A stretch of DNA of 64,000 nt from Azoarcus indigens (GTDB lineage: Bacteria > Pseudomonadota > Gammaproteobacteria > Burkholderiales > Rhodocyclaceae), in NCBI RefSeq assembly GCF_004361735.1, contig NZ_SNVV01000001.1:248001-312000 (forward strand). Direction: 5' to 3'. Of this stretch, positions 26,088 through 34,438 are shown in pieces. The notes under the pieces are model-generated. The model made no database searches. It worked only from the letters and a program-made list of their open reading frames with translations, and was not told the origin of the DNA. A program made the translations under genes and the position numbers. Positions within the stretch are counted from its first letter, which is position 1; every line of letters begins with the position of its first letter.

Positions 26088-27011
26088 TTACTTCCCGCCC
26101 CAGACCGTCCCCGCCAGATTGGTCACCGGCACGCCAACAGCATTGCCGTACTCGGTCCAGGAACCATCGTAGTTGCGCACCTCATAGCCCAGCAGCTTGG
26201 TCAGCGCGAACCAGGTGTGGCTGGAGCGCTCGCCGATGCGGCAGTAGGTGATGATGGGCTTGCTGCCATCTATGCCCTTGGCGGCGTAGACCTTGCGCAG
26301 CTCTTCCACCGGCTTGAAGGTGCCGTCGGCGGCCACCGCCTCGCCCCAGGGCACGTTCACCGCGCCGGGCACGTGGCCGGCGCGGATCGCCAGTTCCTGC
26401 ACCCCGGCCGGGGCGAAGATCTTGCCCTGGTATTCGTCGGCGGAGCGGATGTCCACCAGCGCCACGTCGCTGCGCTTCTCGGCGGCGGCCAGCACGTCCG
26501 GCAAGCGGGCGCGCAGCTTGTCGTTCACCTCCACCACCCGCACATTGCCCGGCACCGGCGCCTTGGCCACCGCCGCCAGCGGGCGGTTTTCCGCTTCCCA
26601 CTTCTTGCGGCCGCCATCCAGCAGCTTCACGTTCTTGATGCCATACACATCGAACACCCACACGCCCCAGGCGGCGAACCAGTTGTTGGTATCGCCGTAG
26701 AGGATCACGGTGGAATCGGTGGACACACCGGCGGTGCGCAGCAGCTTCTCGAAGTTTTCCTTGCCGACGATGTCGCGGCGCACCGGATCGACCAGATCGG
26801 TATGCCAGCTGAAATTCACCGCGCCCGGCACATGGCCGCGCTCGTACACGCCGGGGTTCACGCTGACCTCGATGATCCTGAGCTTGGGATCGTTCAGGTT
26901 CTTCTCCAGCCATTCGGTGGAGACCAGCACATCCGCCGGCGCCGCCAGGACAGCCTGCAGACCGGCCAGCACCAGCGCACCCGCGGCCAGCAACTTCCTC
27001 ACGCTTCTCAT
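26088..27011 (-). CDS. periplasmic thiosulfate sulfurtransferase, two rhodanese domains
   Basis: A 307-residue protein with an N-terminal signal peptide (LLAAGALVLAGLQAVLAAPA). Two rhodanese domains follow: an inactive N-terminal one (VLVSTEWLEKNL to LLDGGRKKWEAENRP, with D in place of Cys at LYGDTNNW) and a C-terminal one with active-site cysteine in ITYCRIGERSSHTW. This CRxGxR-type loop and two-domain layout is that of thiosulfate/3-mercaptopyruvate sulfurtransferases. Secretion places it in the periplasm, upstream of the YeeE thiosulfate transporter on the same strand, and divergent from a sulfonate-type ABC receptor. Start ATG 27011 chosen at the signal peptide; an upstream in-frame start at 27140 adds a leader without family support. 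Confidence 0.9.
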   Translation of the reverse strand: MRSVRKLLAAGALVLAGLQAVLAAPADVLVSTEWLEKNLNDPKLRIIEVSVNPGVYERGHVPGAVNFSWHTDLVDPVRRDIVGKENFEKLLRTAGVSTDSTVILYGDTNNWFAAWGVWVFDVYGIKNVKLLDGGRKKWEAENRPLAAVAKAPVPGNVRVVEVNDKLRARLPDVLAAAEKRSDVALVDIRSADEYQGKIFAPAGVQELAIRAGHVPGAVNVPWGEAVAADGTFKPVEELRKVYAAKGIDGSKPIITYCRIGERSSHTWFALTKLLGYEVRNYDGSWTEYGNAVGVPVTNLAGTVWGGK

Positions 27012-27322
27012 CTCCCAGACTCCACTCGATATTTTCGGAAGCCGCACTTTGCCCAAGGCGGACAGCCGAGCGGAACCAAGGAAATCAGATATCGAAATCA
27101 CATGCGCTGAAGCCGGACTGAACGGATGCTGAATGCGCAAGCAGCTGATTTGCTTAGCAGGATTTGCCAGAAGGCGGTGCGGGCTTTCTGTCTAGGATGG
27201 CGCGCCGGAGCAGGAATGGAGAGGCTCTCCACCCGCAGCCGGGCCTGCACCGGCCGCCACGCATCCTGCATGGACGCCTGCAGCGCTTCCCCCAATCCAG
27301 AACAAAGCCAGACAACGAGACG
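27012..27322. promoter_or_regulatory. divergent promoter region, sulfurtransferase / ABC receptor
   Basis: This 311-bp gap has no gene. An AT-richer patch with GATATC lies at about 27081-27100 (GAAATCAGATATCGAAATCA). Promoters for both divergent genes should be here, but no certain boxes can be assigned. Confidence 0.35.
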
Positions 27323-28297
27323 ATGAAGACGATCAATGCCCTGCGCCGCCGCGCCACCCGCCTGCTGCTGTCCGCCCTCGCCCTGCTGCCCGCGCTTTCC
27401 GCCGCGCCGGCCTTCGCCGCCGGGCAGGTGGTGCTGCGGGTGGGCGACCAGAACTACTACAACATCCGCGCCTCGGTAGAGGCCGCCAATGCGCTGGAGG
27501 GCGCCGGCTACCGCGTCGAGTGGAAGCATTTCCAGGCCGCCGCGCCCATCGCCGAGGCGCTGGACTCCGCCGCGCTGGACCTCGGTTTCCTCGGCGACTC
27601 CGGCCTGCTCTTCCTCGCCGCCAAGGGCGCGCCGGTGAAGGTGGTAGGCGTGTCGCGCCAGAACCAGGACGGCGTAGCCCTGCTGGTGGCCAAGGACTCG
27701 CCCTACAAGACCCTGGTCGACCTCAAGGGCCGCAAGGTGGCGATCTGGCCGGGCGCATGGAGCCAGCAGCTGGTCTACCGCGCGCTGGAAAAACAGGGCC
27801 TGCCGCAGGAGTACGTGGAGTTGGTGAAGGTGATGCCGATAGACGCCAGCGCCGCGCTGCAGGGCGGCAAGATCGACGCCTTCCCGGTGTGGGAGCCTTA
27901 CATCTCCCAGTTGGTCGTCAGCGGCCAGGCGCGCCCGCTGCTCACCGCCAAGGGGCTGATGCCGGCCATCAGCACCATCGCCGCCAACGCCGACTCGGCC
28001 AAGACCAAGCGCGAGGCCATCGCCGACTTCCTGCTGCGGGTGAAACGCGCGCGGGAGTGGGTGAACACCCACCAGGAAGACTACGCCACGCGCTGGGCCC
28101 GCACCGCCAAGCTGGAACCGGAAACGGTGCAGCACTGGTTCGCCACCGCGCGCATGGTGATCGAGCCGGTGAACGACTCCGCGGTGGCCGACCTGCGCGA
28201 CACCGCCGACTTCCTGCACAAGTCCGGCGCCATCGCGACCCCGCTCGATATCGACAAGGTGGTGGACCGCAGCTTCGGGGCCGCGCTGGCACCTTGA
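27323..28297 (+). CDS. ABC transporter substrate-binding protein, aliphatic sulfonate (SsuA) type
   Basis: A 324-residue periplasmic binding protein: signal peptide to about PAFAAGQ, then VVLRVGDQNYYNIRASVEAA, YRVEWKHFQAAAPIAEALDS, LDLGFLGDSGLLFLAAKGAP, SPYKTLVDLKGRKVAIWPGA and DAFPVWEPYISQ, the order seen in SsuA/TauA/NMT1-like receptors. The likely ligand is an alkanesulfonate or another organosulfur compound. No permease or ATPase gene follows, so it is an orphan that must share a transporter, for example the one at 52814-54747. Divergent from the thiosulfate sulfurtransferase, which supports a sulfur role. Confidence 0.87.
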   Translation: MKTINALRRRATRLLLSALALLPALSAAPAFAAGQVVLRVGDQNYYNIRASVEAANALEGAGYRVEWKHFQAAAPIAEALDSAALDLGFLGDSGLLFLAAKGAPVKVVGVSRQNQDGVALLVAKDSPYKTLVDLKGRKVAIWPGAWSQQLVYRALEKQGLPQEYVELVKVMPIDASAALQGGKIDAFPVWEPYISQLVVSGQARPLLTAKGLMPAISTIAANADSAKTKREAIADFLLRVKRAREWVNTHQEDYATRWARTAKLEPETVQHWFATARMVIEPVNDSAVADLRDTADFLHKSGAIATPLDIDKVVDRSFGAALAP

Positions 28298-28624
28298 GCC
28301 TGGTGGTTCTGCAGCCGGGTTCCGGATCGCGGGCCGCGGAGCGCTGCAAGGCTTCGTCCAACCAGGAACGGCAAAGTGCCCACCCCGCATCCTTGACGGG
28401 GCACGGATGGCACCGGGTCCTGCTCGCCCACCGCAACGCGCAGCGGCAGGCCACAGAGCCAGTGCTTCAGGAATGGGCAGCGTTCCGCGAGGCGGCCCCC
28501 ACAGCTCCCCCTGCGGGCGGCAACGCTGCAGTCCCACGCCTCTTTCCTTCTCGCCCGACGCCATCCCTTCCTTGACGGACGATATCAATTTGATATCGTT
28601 CACACTACACTTCAAGGAAAGGCC
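28298..28624. other. 327-bp gap upstream of the SPFH gene
   Basis: No gene is supported. The 3' part carries the perfect inverted repeat at 28579-28599 and, just after it, a ribosome site AAGGAAA for the SPFH gene. Confidence 0.5.
28579..28599. promoter_or_regulatory. 21-bp perfect inverted repeat, candidate operator
   Basis: ACGATATCAA and TTGATATCGT flank a single central T, giving a perfect 10-bp dyad that ends 25 bp before the SPFH start codon. Its size and placement fit a dimeric repressor site overlapping the promoter or early leader. The Arc-type protein encoded two genes downstream is one candidate ligand (inference). Confidence 0.6.
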
Positions 28625-29488
28625 ATGAAAGAAACCGACGCTCGCTCCCTGTCCGGCATTCCCGTTCTGCTGGTGCTCATCGTGCTGTTGCTGACGGGCC
28701 TCTGGCTCATCGCGCAAGCGGCGGCCGGCCACCGCGGGGTGCTGGTCCTGCCCGCGCTGGGCCTGGTTCCCCTCAGCATTTTCGGCCTTACCGGCCTGTA
28801 CAAGGTCGAACCCAACCAGGCTGCGGTGCTCAGCCTGTTCGGGCGCTATGTGGGCAGCGTGCGGAATGAGGGCCTGAACTGGAGCAATCCGTTGTTCGCC
28901 AAGAAGAAGGTGAGCCTGCGGGTACGCAACTTCGAAAGCGGCAAGCTCAAGGTGAACGACCTCGACGGCAACCCGATCGAGATCGCCGCCGTCATCGTCT
29001 GGCAGGTCGCCGACTCGGCGGAGGCGGTGTACAACGTGGACAACTACGAGAGCTTCGTGCAGATCCAGTCGGAGTCCGCGCTGCGGGCGATGGCCTCCGC
29101 CCACCCCTACGACCAGCATGAAGACGGCAAGGTCTCGCTGCGCAGCCATCCGCAGGAAGTCTCGCAGAACCTGCAGGAGCAGATCGCCGAGCGCCTCGGC
29201 CGCGCCGGCGTGGAGGTGATCGAGGCCCGCATCAGCCACCTCGCCTATGCGCCGGAGATCGCCCAGGCCATGCTGCAGCGTCAGCAGGCGGCGGCGGTGG
29301 TGGCTGCGCGCAGCCACATTGTCGCCGGTGCCGTCGGCATGGTGGAAATGGCCCTGGCCGAGCTGCAGAAGAGCGGTACGGTGGTGCTGGACGAGGAGCG
29401 CAAGGCCCACATGGTGAGCAATCTGCTGGTGGTGCTGTGCGGCGACCGCGGCACCCAGCCGGTGGTGAACGCCGGCAGCCTGTACTGA
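28625..29488 (+). CDS. SPFH (band 7/stomatin-like) membrane protein
   Basis: A 287-residue protein with two N-terminal hydrophobic segments ([40 protein letters not shown]), then the SPFH core ([72 protein letters not shown]) and a coiled-coil helix [17 protein letters not shown]. Such proteins form oligomeric membrane microdomain scaffolds in the inner membrane. Followed closely by an Arc-type gene; this pairing recurs in proteobacteria. Upstream dyad at 28579-28599 suggests repression control. The cargo or client is unknown. Confidence 0.9.
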   Translation: MKETDARSLSGIPVLLVLIVLLLTGLWLIAQAAAGHRGVLVLPALGLVPLSIFGLTGLYKVEPNQAAVLSLFGRYVGSVRNEGLNWSNPLFAKKKVSLRVRNFESGKLKVNDLDGNPIEIAAVIVWQVADSAEAVYNVDNYESFVQIQSESALRAMASAHPYDQHEDGKVSLRSHPQEVSQNLQEQIAERLGRAGVEVIEARISHLAYAPEIAQAMLQRQQAAAVVAARSHIVAGAVGMVEMALAELQKSGTVVLDEERKAHMVSNLLVVLCGDRGTQPVVNAGSLY

Positions 29489-29557
29489 TATGCGGACCGA
29501 CCGCGCCGGCCGGCGCGGCCGCCCGCCCTGTTGCCCGCCCCGTCGTCTGCCGGAAAC

Positions 29558-29743
29558 ATGCCGATGAGCGAGAAGAAGGCCTATCCCCTGCGCATCAACG
29601 CCCGCATCCTGGAAGCGATGCAGCAGTGGTCGGACGACGAACTGCGCTCGCTCAACGCCCAGATCGAATACGTGCTGCGCGACGCCCTGCGCAAGGCCGG
29701 GCGCCTGCCGCGGCCGGAAGAGAACAAGGAGGAGAAGGAATGA
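29558..29743 (+). CDS. Arc-type ribbon-helix-helix protein
   Basis: A 61-residue protein (59 if the second ATG at 29564 is used). [20 protein letters not shown] followed by [20 protein letters not shown] is the Arc/MetJ-like pattern: a short beta strand then two helices. A Glu/Lys-rich tail follows. It lies 69 bp after the SPFH gene and overlaps the next ORF by ATGA. It may repress the operon through the upstream dyad, or have a structural role with SPFH. Real gene likely; function inferred. Confidence 0.75.
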   Translation: MPMSEKKAYPLRINARILEAMQQWSDDELRSLNAQIEYVLRDALRKAGRLPRPEENKEEKE

Positions 29744-29961
29744 GCCGGCGAAAGAGCCCGGAGGTGAAGCCGGACCAGAGCAGCATGGCGACGGCGGCGG
29801 CGCGCCGCCATGTGCAGGCCGGCGGCGCGCCTTTCGCCCCGAGCCCCGCAGCGCCCTCCAGCCCCCAACCCGGTATTACTCCCAGCGATATCCAATCCAC
29901 GATTTCTTGGTTTGCCACCGGCAGGCGGCGCGCCACCATGGCGACGTCCCGGCTCCCGTGA
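29740..29961 (+). CDS. small hypothetical protein, possibly truncated
   Basis: A 73-residue frame starting in the ATGA overlap with the Arc-type gene and preceded by a strong AAGGAGGAGAAGGA site. It is Ser/Pro/Arg/Ala-rich and low in complexity, without domain or membrane segment. The good start and coupling argue for translation; the poor composition argues that it is a remnant. It ends just before the truncated amidotransferase. Confidence 0.35.
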   Translation: MSRRKSPEVKPDQSSMATAAARRHVQAGGAPFAPSPAAPSSPQPGITPSDIQSTISWFATGRRRATMATSRLP

Positions 29962-29969
29962 ACAACGCT

Positions 29970-30293
29970 ATGTGCCAGCTCCTCGGCATGAATTGCAATA
30001 AACCCGCCAGCCTGCACTTCTCGCTCGAAGGCTTCGTGCGCCGCGGCGGCGAGACCGACGAGCACGCCGACGGCTGGGGCCTGGGCTATTTCTGCGACGG
30101 CGGTGCGCGGGTGTTCCGCGACCACCGCCCTTCCGCCCGCTCTCCCGCCGCCGAGCTGGCCCGCGACCGCAGCCTGCGCTCGTGCAATATCCTCGCCCAC
30201 ATCCGCAAGGCCACCCAGGGCGCGGTCGGCCTACTTCCCCGAATTCAACGAAAGAGGCGCTATCCACCAGCGTCAGCAGGAAATCGCTATTGA
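29970..30293 (+). pseudogene. truncated class II glutamine amidotransferase (YafJ-like)
   Basis: The frame opens MCQLLGMNC with the catalytic Cys2 expected after Met removal, then SFS-like LHFSLEGFVRRGG, EHADGWGLGYF and ILAHIRKATQGAVG, all hallmarks of YafJ-type amidotransferases of about 255 residues. Homology stops after AVGL near 30231; the frame then runs into about 20 unrelated residues. So only the N-terminal 90 residues remain, without the rest of the glutaminase fold. The DNA after the break encodes, in another frame, an unrelated C-terminal tail. It is best explained by a deletion that joined two genes. Confidence 0.75.
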
Positions 30294-30357
30294 GTTGAAA
30301 GCCATTGAGGAATTCCTGAATGAGCTGGGACCAGAACCGTGGTGGAGCCTGTTCTGA
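30232..30357 (+). pseudogene. C-terminal fragment of an unidentified gene
   Basis: In the frame shifted relative to the amidotransferase, 41 residues read as natural protein (NERGAIHQRQQEIAIELKAI, then EFLNELGPEPWWSLF and a stop). The DNA (30232-30357) is visibly lower in G+C than its surroundings. The upstream part of the gene is missing at the junction with the amidotransferase. The parent family is not recognised. Confidence 0.5.
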
Positions 30358-30440
30358 ACGCAGTCCTTGCCCAGGCATGACTGCCTCGACTCATCCCGGC
30401 TGCCATGCCTGCACTTTTCAGTCGCAGTCCGGCTCTACCC

Positions 30441-31241
30441 TCAATCCCACTTCGGCGCGAAATCCGGGCTTGCAATGCGCTCGTTGCGATCCAGCTTGGC
30501 GATCTCCGCCATTTCCGCCTCGCTCAGCTTCAAGGCCTGCGCCTTGAGGTTGGCGGCGAGGTTCTCGCGCTTGGTGGAGGACGGGATCACCGCGTAGCCC
30601 TGCTGCAGGCCCCAGGCCAGCGCGACCTGTGCCGGGCTGGCGCCGTGGGCGTCGGCAATGCGCTGGATCACCGGCTCCTGCATCACCTTGCCGTAGGCGA
30701 GCGGCATATAGGCGGTGAGGTGAATGCCGTGCTCGCGGCAGAAGGCCGCCACCTTGCGGTTCTGCAGGAAGGGGTGGATCTCGATCTGGTTGGTGGCGAT
30801 CTCGGCTGCGCCCACGGCGGCGATGGCCTGCTGCAGGTGGGCGATGGTGAAGTTGGACACGCCGAGCGCAGCGGTGAGGCCCTGCGCCCTGGCTTCGGCC
30901 AGCGCGCCGAGGTATTCCGCCACCGGCAGCGCGTCGCCCGGCGAGGGCCAGTGGATCAGGGTGAGATCCACCTGCTCCAGGCGCAGCTTGCGCAGGCTTT
31001 CCTTGAGGCTGGGGATGAGCTTGTCGCCGGCGAAGGAATCGGTCCAGATCTTGGTGGTGACGAAGAGTTCGCCGCGCGGCACGCCGCTGTCGGCGATGGC
31101 CTGGCCGACCTCGGCTTCGTTGCCGTAGATCTGCGCGGTATCCACATGGCGATAGCCGAGGGCGAGGCCGTTGCTGACGGCATCCAGGACTTGCTGGCCC
31201 TTGAGGCGGAAGGTGCCGAGGCCGAAGGCGGGAATCTGCAT
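30441..31241 (-). CDS. dkgB: aldo/keto reductase (2,5-diketo-D-gluconate reductase B-like)
   Basis: A 266-residue NADPH-dependent reductase of the AKR superfamily. Catalytic set: Asp in [11 protein letters not shown] (with Tyr), Lys in VTTKIW, His in LTLIHWPSP; cofactor-binding motif [14 protein letters not shown] near the end. AGGAG lies 8 nt before ATG 31241. It is divergent from a LysR gene, the same arrangement as yafB(dkgB)-yafC in enterobacteria, which supports the symbol. Likely reduces reactive carbonyls such as methylglyoxal or keto acids. Confidence 0.87.
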   Translation of the reverse strand: MQIPAFGLGTFRLKGQQVLDAVSNGLALGYRHVDTAQIYGNEAEVGQAIADSGVPRGELFVTTKIWTDSFAGDKLIPSLKESLRKLRLEQVDLTLIHWPSPGDALPVAEYLGALAEARAQGLTAALGVSNFTIAHLQQAIAAVGAAEIATNQIEIHPFLQNRKVAAFCREHGIHLTAYMPLAYGKVMQEPVIQRIADAHGASPAQVALAWGLQQGYAVIPSSTKRENLAANLKAQALKLSEAEMAEIAKLDRNERIASPDFAPKWD

Positions 31242-31365
31242 GTGGGGGCTCCTGTGTCAGAAACGTTGTTGGAGAACGCAGAGTGTGGCCGCTTTACCTT
31301 TGCGGAAAAACCGGGCCACACTCACAAGACCTTTGCGATTGCCGCAACAATGCCGCCTCGAAACG

Positions 31366-32256
31366 ATGAAAACCACGCTGGAAGAACTGCTCGCCTTCGT
31401 CACCGTGGTGGATAGCGGCTCCATCACCGCCGCCGCCGAGCAGCTTGGGCAGACGGTGTCCGGCACCAGCCGGGCGCTGTCGCGGCTGGAGGAGAAGCTG
31501 GACACCACCCTGCTGCGGCGGACCACCCGGCGGCTGGAACTCACCGAGGAAGGGCTGGCCTTCCTCACCCACGCCCGCGGCATCCTCGCCGCGGTTGATG
31601 CCGCCGAAGACCAGATGGCGCTGCGCCGCCAGCGCCCCGCCGGACGGCTGCGGGTGAATGCGGCGGCGCCCTTCATGCTGCACGTGATCGCGCCCCTGGT
31701 CGGAGAGTTCCGCCGCCAGTACCCGGAGATCGAGCTGGAGCTGAACAGCAACGACCAGATCATCGACCTGCTCGAGCAGCGCACCGACCTCGCCATCCGC
31801 ATCGGCCCGCTGCGCGACTCCACCCTGCACGCCCGCCCGCTGGGCGCCAGCCGCCTGCGGATACTGGCCAGCCCCAGCTATCTGGCGCGGCATGGCACCC
31901 CGGTGAGCGTCGCCGGGCTGCGCGGCCACAGCCTGCTCGGCTTCAGCCAGCCGGAAACGCTGAACCGCTGGCCGCTGCGCGATGTCGGCGGCGAGGAACT
32001 GCAGGTCCGCCCCGCCGTTTCCGCCTCCAGCGGCGAAACCCTGCGCCAACTCGCGCTGGCCGGCGAAGGCATCGTTTGCCTGGCGGACTTCATGACCGCC
32101 GCCGACCGCGCCGAGGGCCGGCTGGTGGAGCTGCTTGCCGCCGAAACGCTGGACATGCGCCAGCCCATCAACGCGGTGTACTACCGCAACACCCAGCTGG
32201 CGGCCCGCATCGCCTGCTTCCTGGATTTCGTCGCCGGGCAGATGCGGGCGCAGTGA
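31366..32256 (+). CDS. LysR-family regulator (YafC-like), divergent from dkgB
   Basis: A 296-residue LysR regulator: HTH in SITAAAEQLGQTVSGTSRAL, then RRTTRRLELTEEGLAFL and an effector domain (GRLRVNAAAPFMLHVIAPLV, TDLAIRIGPLRDSTL, LALAGEGIVCLADFMTA). ATG 31366 gives the usual start next to ELLAFVTVV. The 124-bp gap to dkgB holds the shared promoter region; the gene probably controls dkgB and perhaps itself. Its stop is 20 bp from the convergent MFS gene. Confidence 0.92.
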   Translation: MKTTLEELLAFVTVVDSGSITAAAEQLGQTVSGTSRALSRLEEKLDTTLLRRTTRRLELTEEGLAFLTHARGILAAVDAAEDQMALRRQRPAGRLRVNAAAPFMLHVIAPLVGEFRRQYPEIELELNSNDQIIDLLEQRTDLAIRIGPLRDSTLHARPLGASRLRILASPSYLARHGTPVSVAGLRGHSLLGFSQPETLNRWPLRDVGGEELQVRPAVSASSGETLRQLALAGEGIVCLADFMTAADRAEGRLVELLAAETLDMRQPINAVYYRNTQLAARIACFLDFVAGQMRAQ

Positions 32257-32276
32257 GCCGCCATCGCCGGCCTGGC

Positions 32277-33536
32277 TCAGCGCGTGGCCTGGGTCTGCGC
32301 CCGCGCGCCCGGGCGGTCGAACAGCAGGAACACCAGCAACGCCACGCAGGGAAACAGGCCGCCCACCCAGCACACCCGCATCCACCCGCCATGCGCCCAG
32401 GCCCAGCCGCCCAGCGCCGAACCCAACGCGCCGCCCATGAAGAACAGGGACATGAAGAGGCCGTTGAGGCGGCTGCGGATGGCGTCGCCCAAGCTGTAGA
32501 TTCCGCGCTGGCCGGTGATCAGGGTGACCGCCACCATCGCGTCCAGCACCAGCGCCGCCACCACCAGCGCGATCAGGCCCAGCGCGCCGCCCGGCTCCGC
32601 CAGCAGCCCGACGGCGAAGGACAACGCGCCCAGCGTCAACCCGGCGGCGGTCAATCCGCGCGTATAACCGCGATCCGCCAGCCGGCCCACCACCGGCGCG
32701 GCGAAGGCACCGGCCGCGCCCACCAGCGCGAACAGCGCGATGCCCTGCTGGCCGAAGCCGTAAGCCGGGCTGGCGAGCAGCAGCGGTGCGGCCGTCCAGA
32801 ACAGCGAGAAGGCGCCGAACATGCCGGCCTGGTAAGCAGCCCGCCGCTGCAGCAGCGGCGTGTTGCGCAGCAAGGGCCACAGGGAAGCTAGCAAGCGCGC
32901 ATAGCGGACCGCCGGCGAGGCATCCGCCTGGCCGCCCTGTGTGCTCAGCGCCGCCCGCCGTGCCGGCAGGTACTTCAGCAGCACCAGCGCCAGCCCGCCC
33001 ATCAGCACCGCCGACAGCCAGAACACCGTCTGCCAGTGGCCGGTGGTGGACAGCAGGCTGGCCAGCGGACGGGCGAGCAGGATGCCGAACAGCAGCCCGC
33101 TCATCACCTGCCCCACCGCCTTGCCGCGCTGTGCCGGCGCCGCCAGTTGGGCGGCGAAAGGCACCAGCACCTGGGCGGCGACGCTGCCGAGGCCGATGGC
33201 GAAGGCAGAGGCGAGAAACACGGTGGCGTTCTCCGCCAACGCGGCATTCACCAGCGCCAAGGTCGCCAGCCCCATCAGCGCAGCAACCAGTTTGCGCGCT
33301 TCTACCAGGTCGCCCAGCGGCACCAGCAGCAACAGGCCAAGGCCGTAGCCGATCTGGCTCAGGGTGACCAGCACGCCGGCGGCGGACAACGGCATTTGCG
33401 TATCCGCCGCGATCAGCTTGATCAGCGGCTGGCTGTAGTAGAGGTTGGCGACGATGGCGCCGCAGGCGAAAGCCAGCAGCACGGTGACCCACGCCGGCGT
33501 AGACGGCGTGGCGGGGGAGTCGGAAGGAGAAGTCAT
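32277..33536 (-). CDS. MFS transporter
   Basis: A 419-residue, 12-helix major facilitator. The first helix contains GAIVANLYYSQPLI, a signature of a drug/metabolite-efflux-like MFS group; the loop 2-3 motif reads PLGDLVEARKLV and the matching C-domain motif GRLADRGYTRGL. ATG 33536 overlaps no neighbour and has AAGGAGA 4 nt upstream. Substrate unknown; proton-driven export is typical. Convergent with the LysR gene and divergent from the flavin reductase gene. Confidence 0.88.
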   Translation of the reverse strand: MTSPSDSPATPSTPAWVTVLLAFACGAIVANLYYSQPLIKLIAADTQMPLSAAGVLVTLSQIGYGLGLLLLVPLGDLVEARKLVAALMGLATLALVNAALAENATVFLASAFAIGLGSVAAQVLVPFAAQLAAPAQRGKAVGQVMSGLLFGILLARPLASLLSTTGHWQTVFWLSAVLMGGLALVLLKYLPARRAALSTQGGQADASPAVRYARLLASLWPLLRNTPLLQRRAAYQAGMFGAFSLFWTAAPLLLASPAYGFGQQGIALFALVGAAGAFAAPVVGRLADRGYTRGLTAAGLTLGALSFAVGLLAEPGGALGLIALVVAALVLDAMVAVTLITGQRGIYSLGDAIRSRLNGLFMSLFFMGGALGSALGGWAWAHGGWMRVCWVGGLFPCVALLVFLLFDRPGARAQTQATR

Positions 33537-33811
33537 GGGGGATCCGCTTGTTGTTGTTTGGAGAGGCCGACAGCCAGGGGGCGCTGGCGTCTCATTTACG
33601 CCTTCGAGCCGGCGCGTCGGGGCGTGGGAAGCACTGCGCCAGACCACGCCGGCCGGCGGCCGGGGGTAGCATTGTAGGCAAATCGCGGCCTGGCCCCGGT
33701 CTGCTCCACCACCGGGGACACCCGCAGGCACATCGGCGGAAGCCAGAGCCCACCGCCAAACCCAACCACGCCAACCATCTTCCCATCCACCCCAGCGCCC
33801 TCCCCCACGCC

Positions 33812-34438
33812 ATGAACAATCCATTGGACTTCCACTTCTACCGCCCCGCCGATGGCCACGGCCTCGCCCACGATCCCTTCAATGCCATCGTCGGCCCGCG
33901 CCCCATAGGCTGGATCTCCTCGCAGGACGAAGAAGGCCGCCTCAACCTCGCGCCCTACAGCTTCTTCAACGCCTTCAACTACATCCCGCCCATCGTCGGT
34001 TTCGCCAGCCTCGGCCGCAAGGACAGCCTGCGCAACATCGAACGCACCGGCCAGTTCGGCTGGAACCTGGTGACACGGCCGCTGGCGCCGGCGATGAACG
34101 AAACCTGCGCCGCGGTGGCGCCGGAGGTGGACGAATTCGCCCTCGCCGGCCTCACGCCCGCGCCCTCGCGGGAAATCGCGGTGCCGCGGGTGGCGGAAAG
34201 CCCGGTGTCCTTCGAATGCCGGCTGACGCAGATCGTTCGCCTGCAGGACACCGCCGGCGCGGAACTGGAGAGCTGGCTGGTGCTGGGCCAGGTGGTCGGC
34301 GTGCATATCGACCGCAGCCTGCTGGAAGACGGCGTCTATCGCACCGCCAAGGCCCGGCCGGTGCTGCGCGGCGGCGGTCCGGCGGACTATTTCGAGATCA
34401 GCGAGGACACGCTGTTCCATCTCTACCGGCCGCGCTGA
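33812..34438 (+). CDS. flavin reductase-like (FMN-binding split barrel) protein
   Basis: A 208-residue protein of the flavin reductase/DIM6 family: FNAIVGPRPIGWISSQDEEG, then LNLAPYSFFNAFNYIPPIVG and VTRPLAPAMNETCAA, RPVLRGGGPADYF near the C terminus. It would bind FMN and reduce it, possibly for a partner monooxygenase. No ribosome site is seen before the ATG at 33812. It is followed by a 389-bp gap, so it appears to be a single gene. Confidence 0.87.
   Translation: MNNPLDFHFYRPADGHGLAHDPFNAIVGPRPIGWISSQDEEGRLNLAPYSFFNAFNYIPPIVGFASLGRKDSLRNIERTGQFGWNLVTRPLAPAMNETCAAVAPEVDEFALAGLTPAPSREIAVPRVAESPVSFECRLTQIVRLQDTAGAELESWLVLGQVVGVHIDRSLLEDGVYRTAKARPVLRGGGPADYFEISEDTLFHLYRPR

Noticed and set aside
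25725..27110. 461-codon plus-strand frame
   Set aside because: Antisense of the two-domain sulfurtransferase, with His/Gly/Gln-rich composition.
27098..29410. 770-codon minus-strand open frame over the ABC receptor and SPFH genes
   Set aside because: Gln/His/Gly/Val-rich antisense reading typical of GC-rich DNA; the plus strand encodes clear families here.
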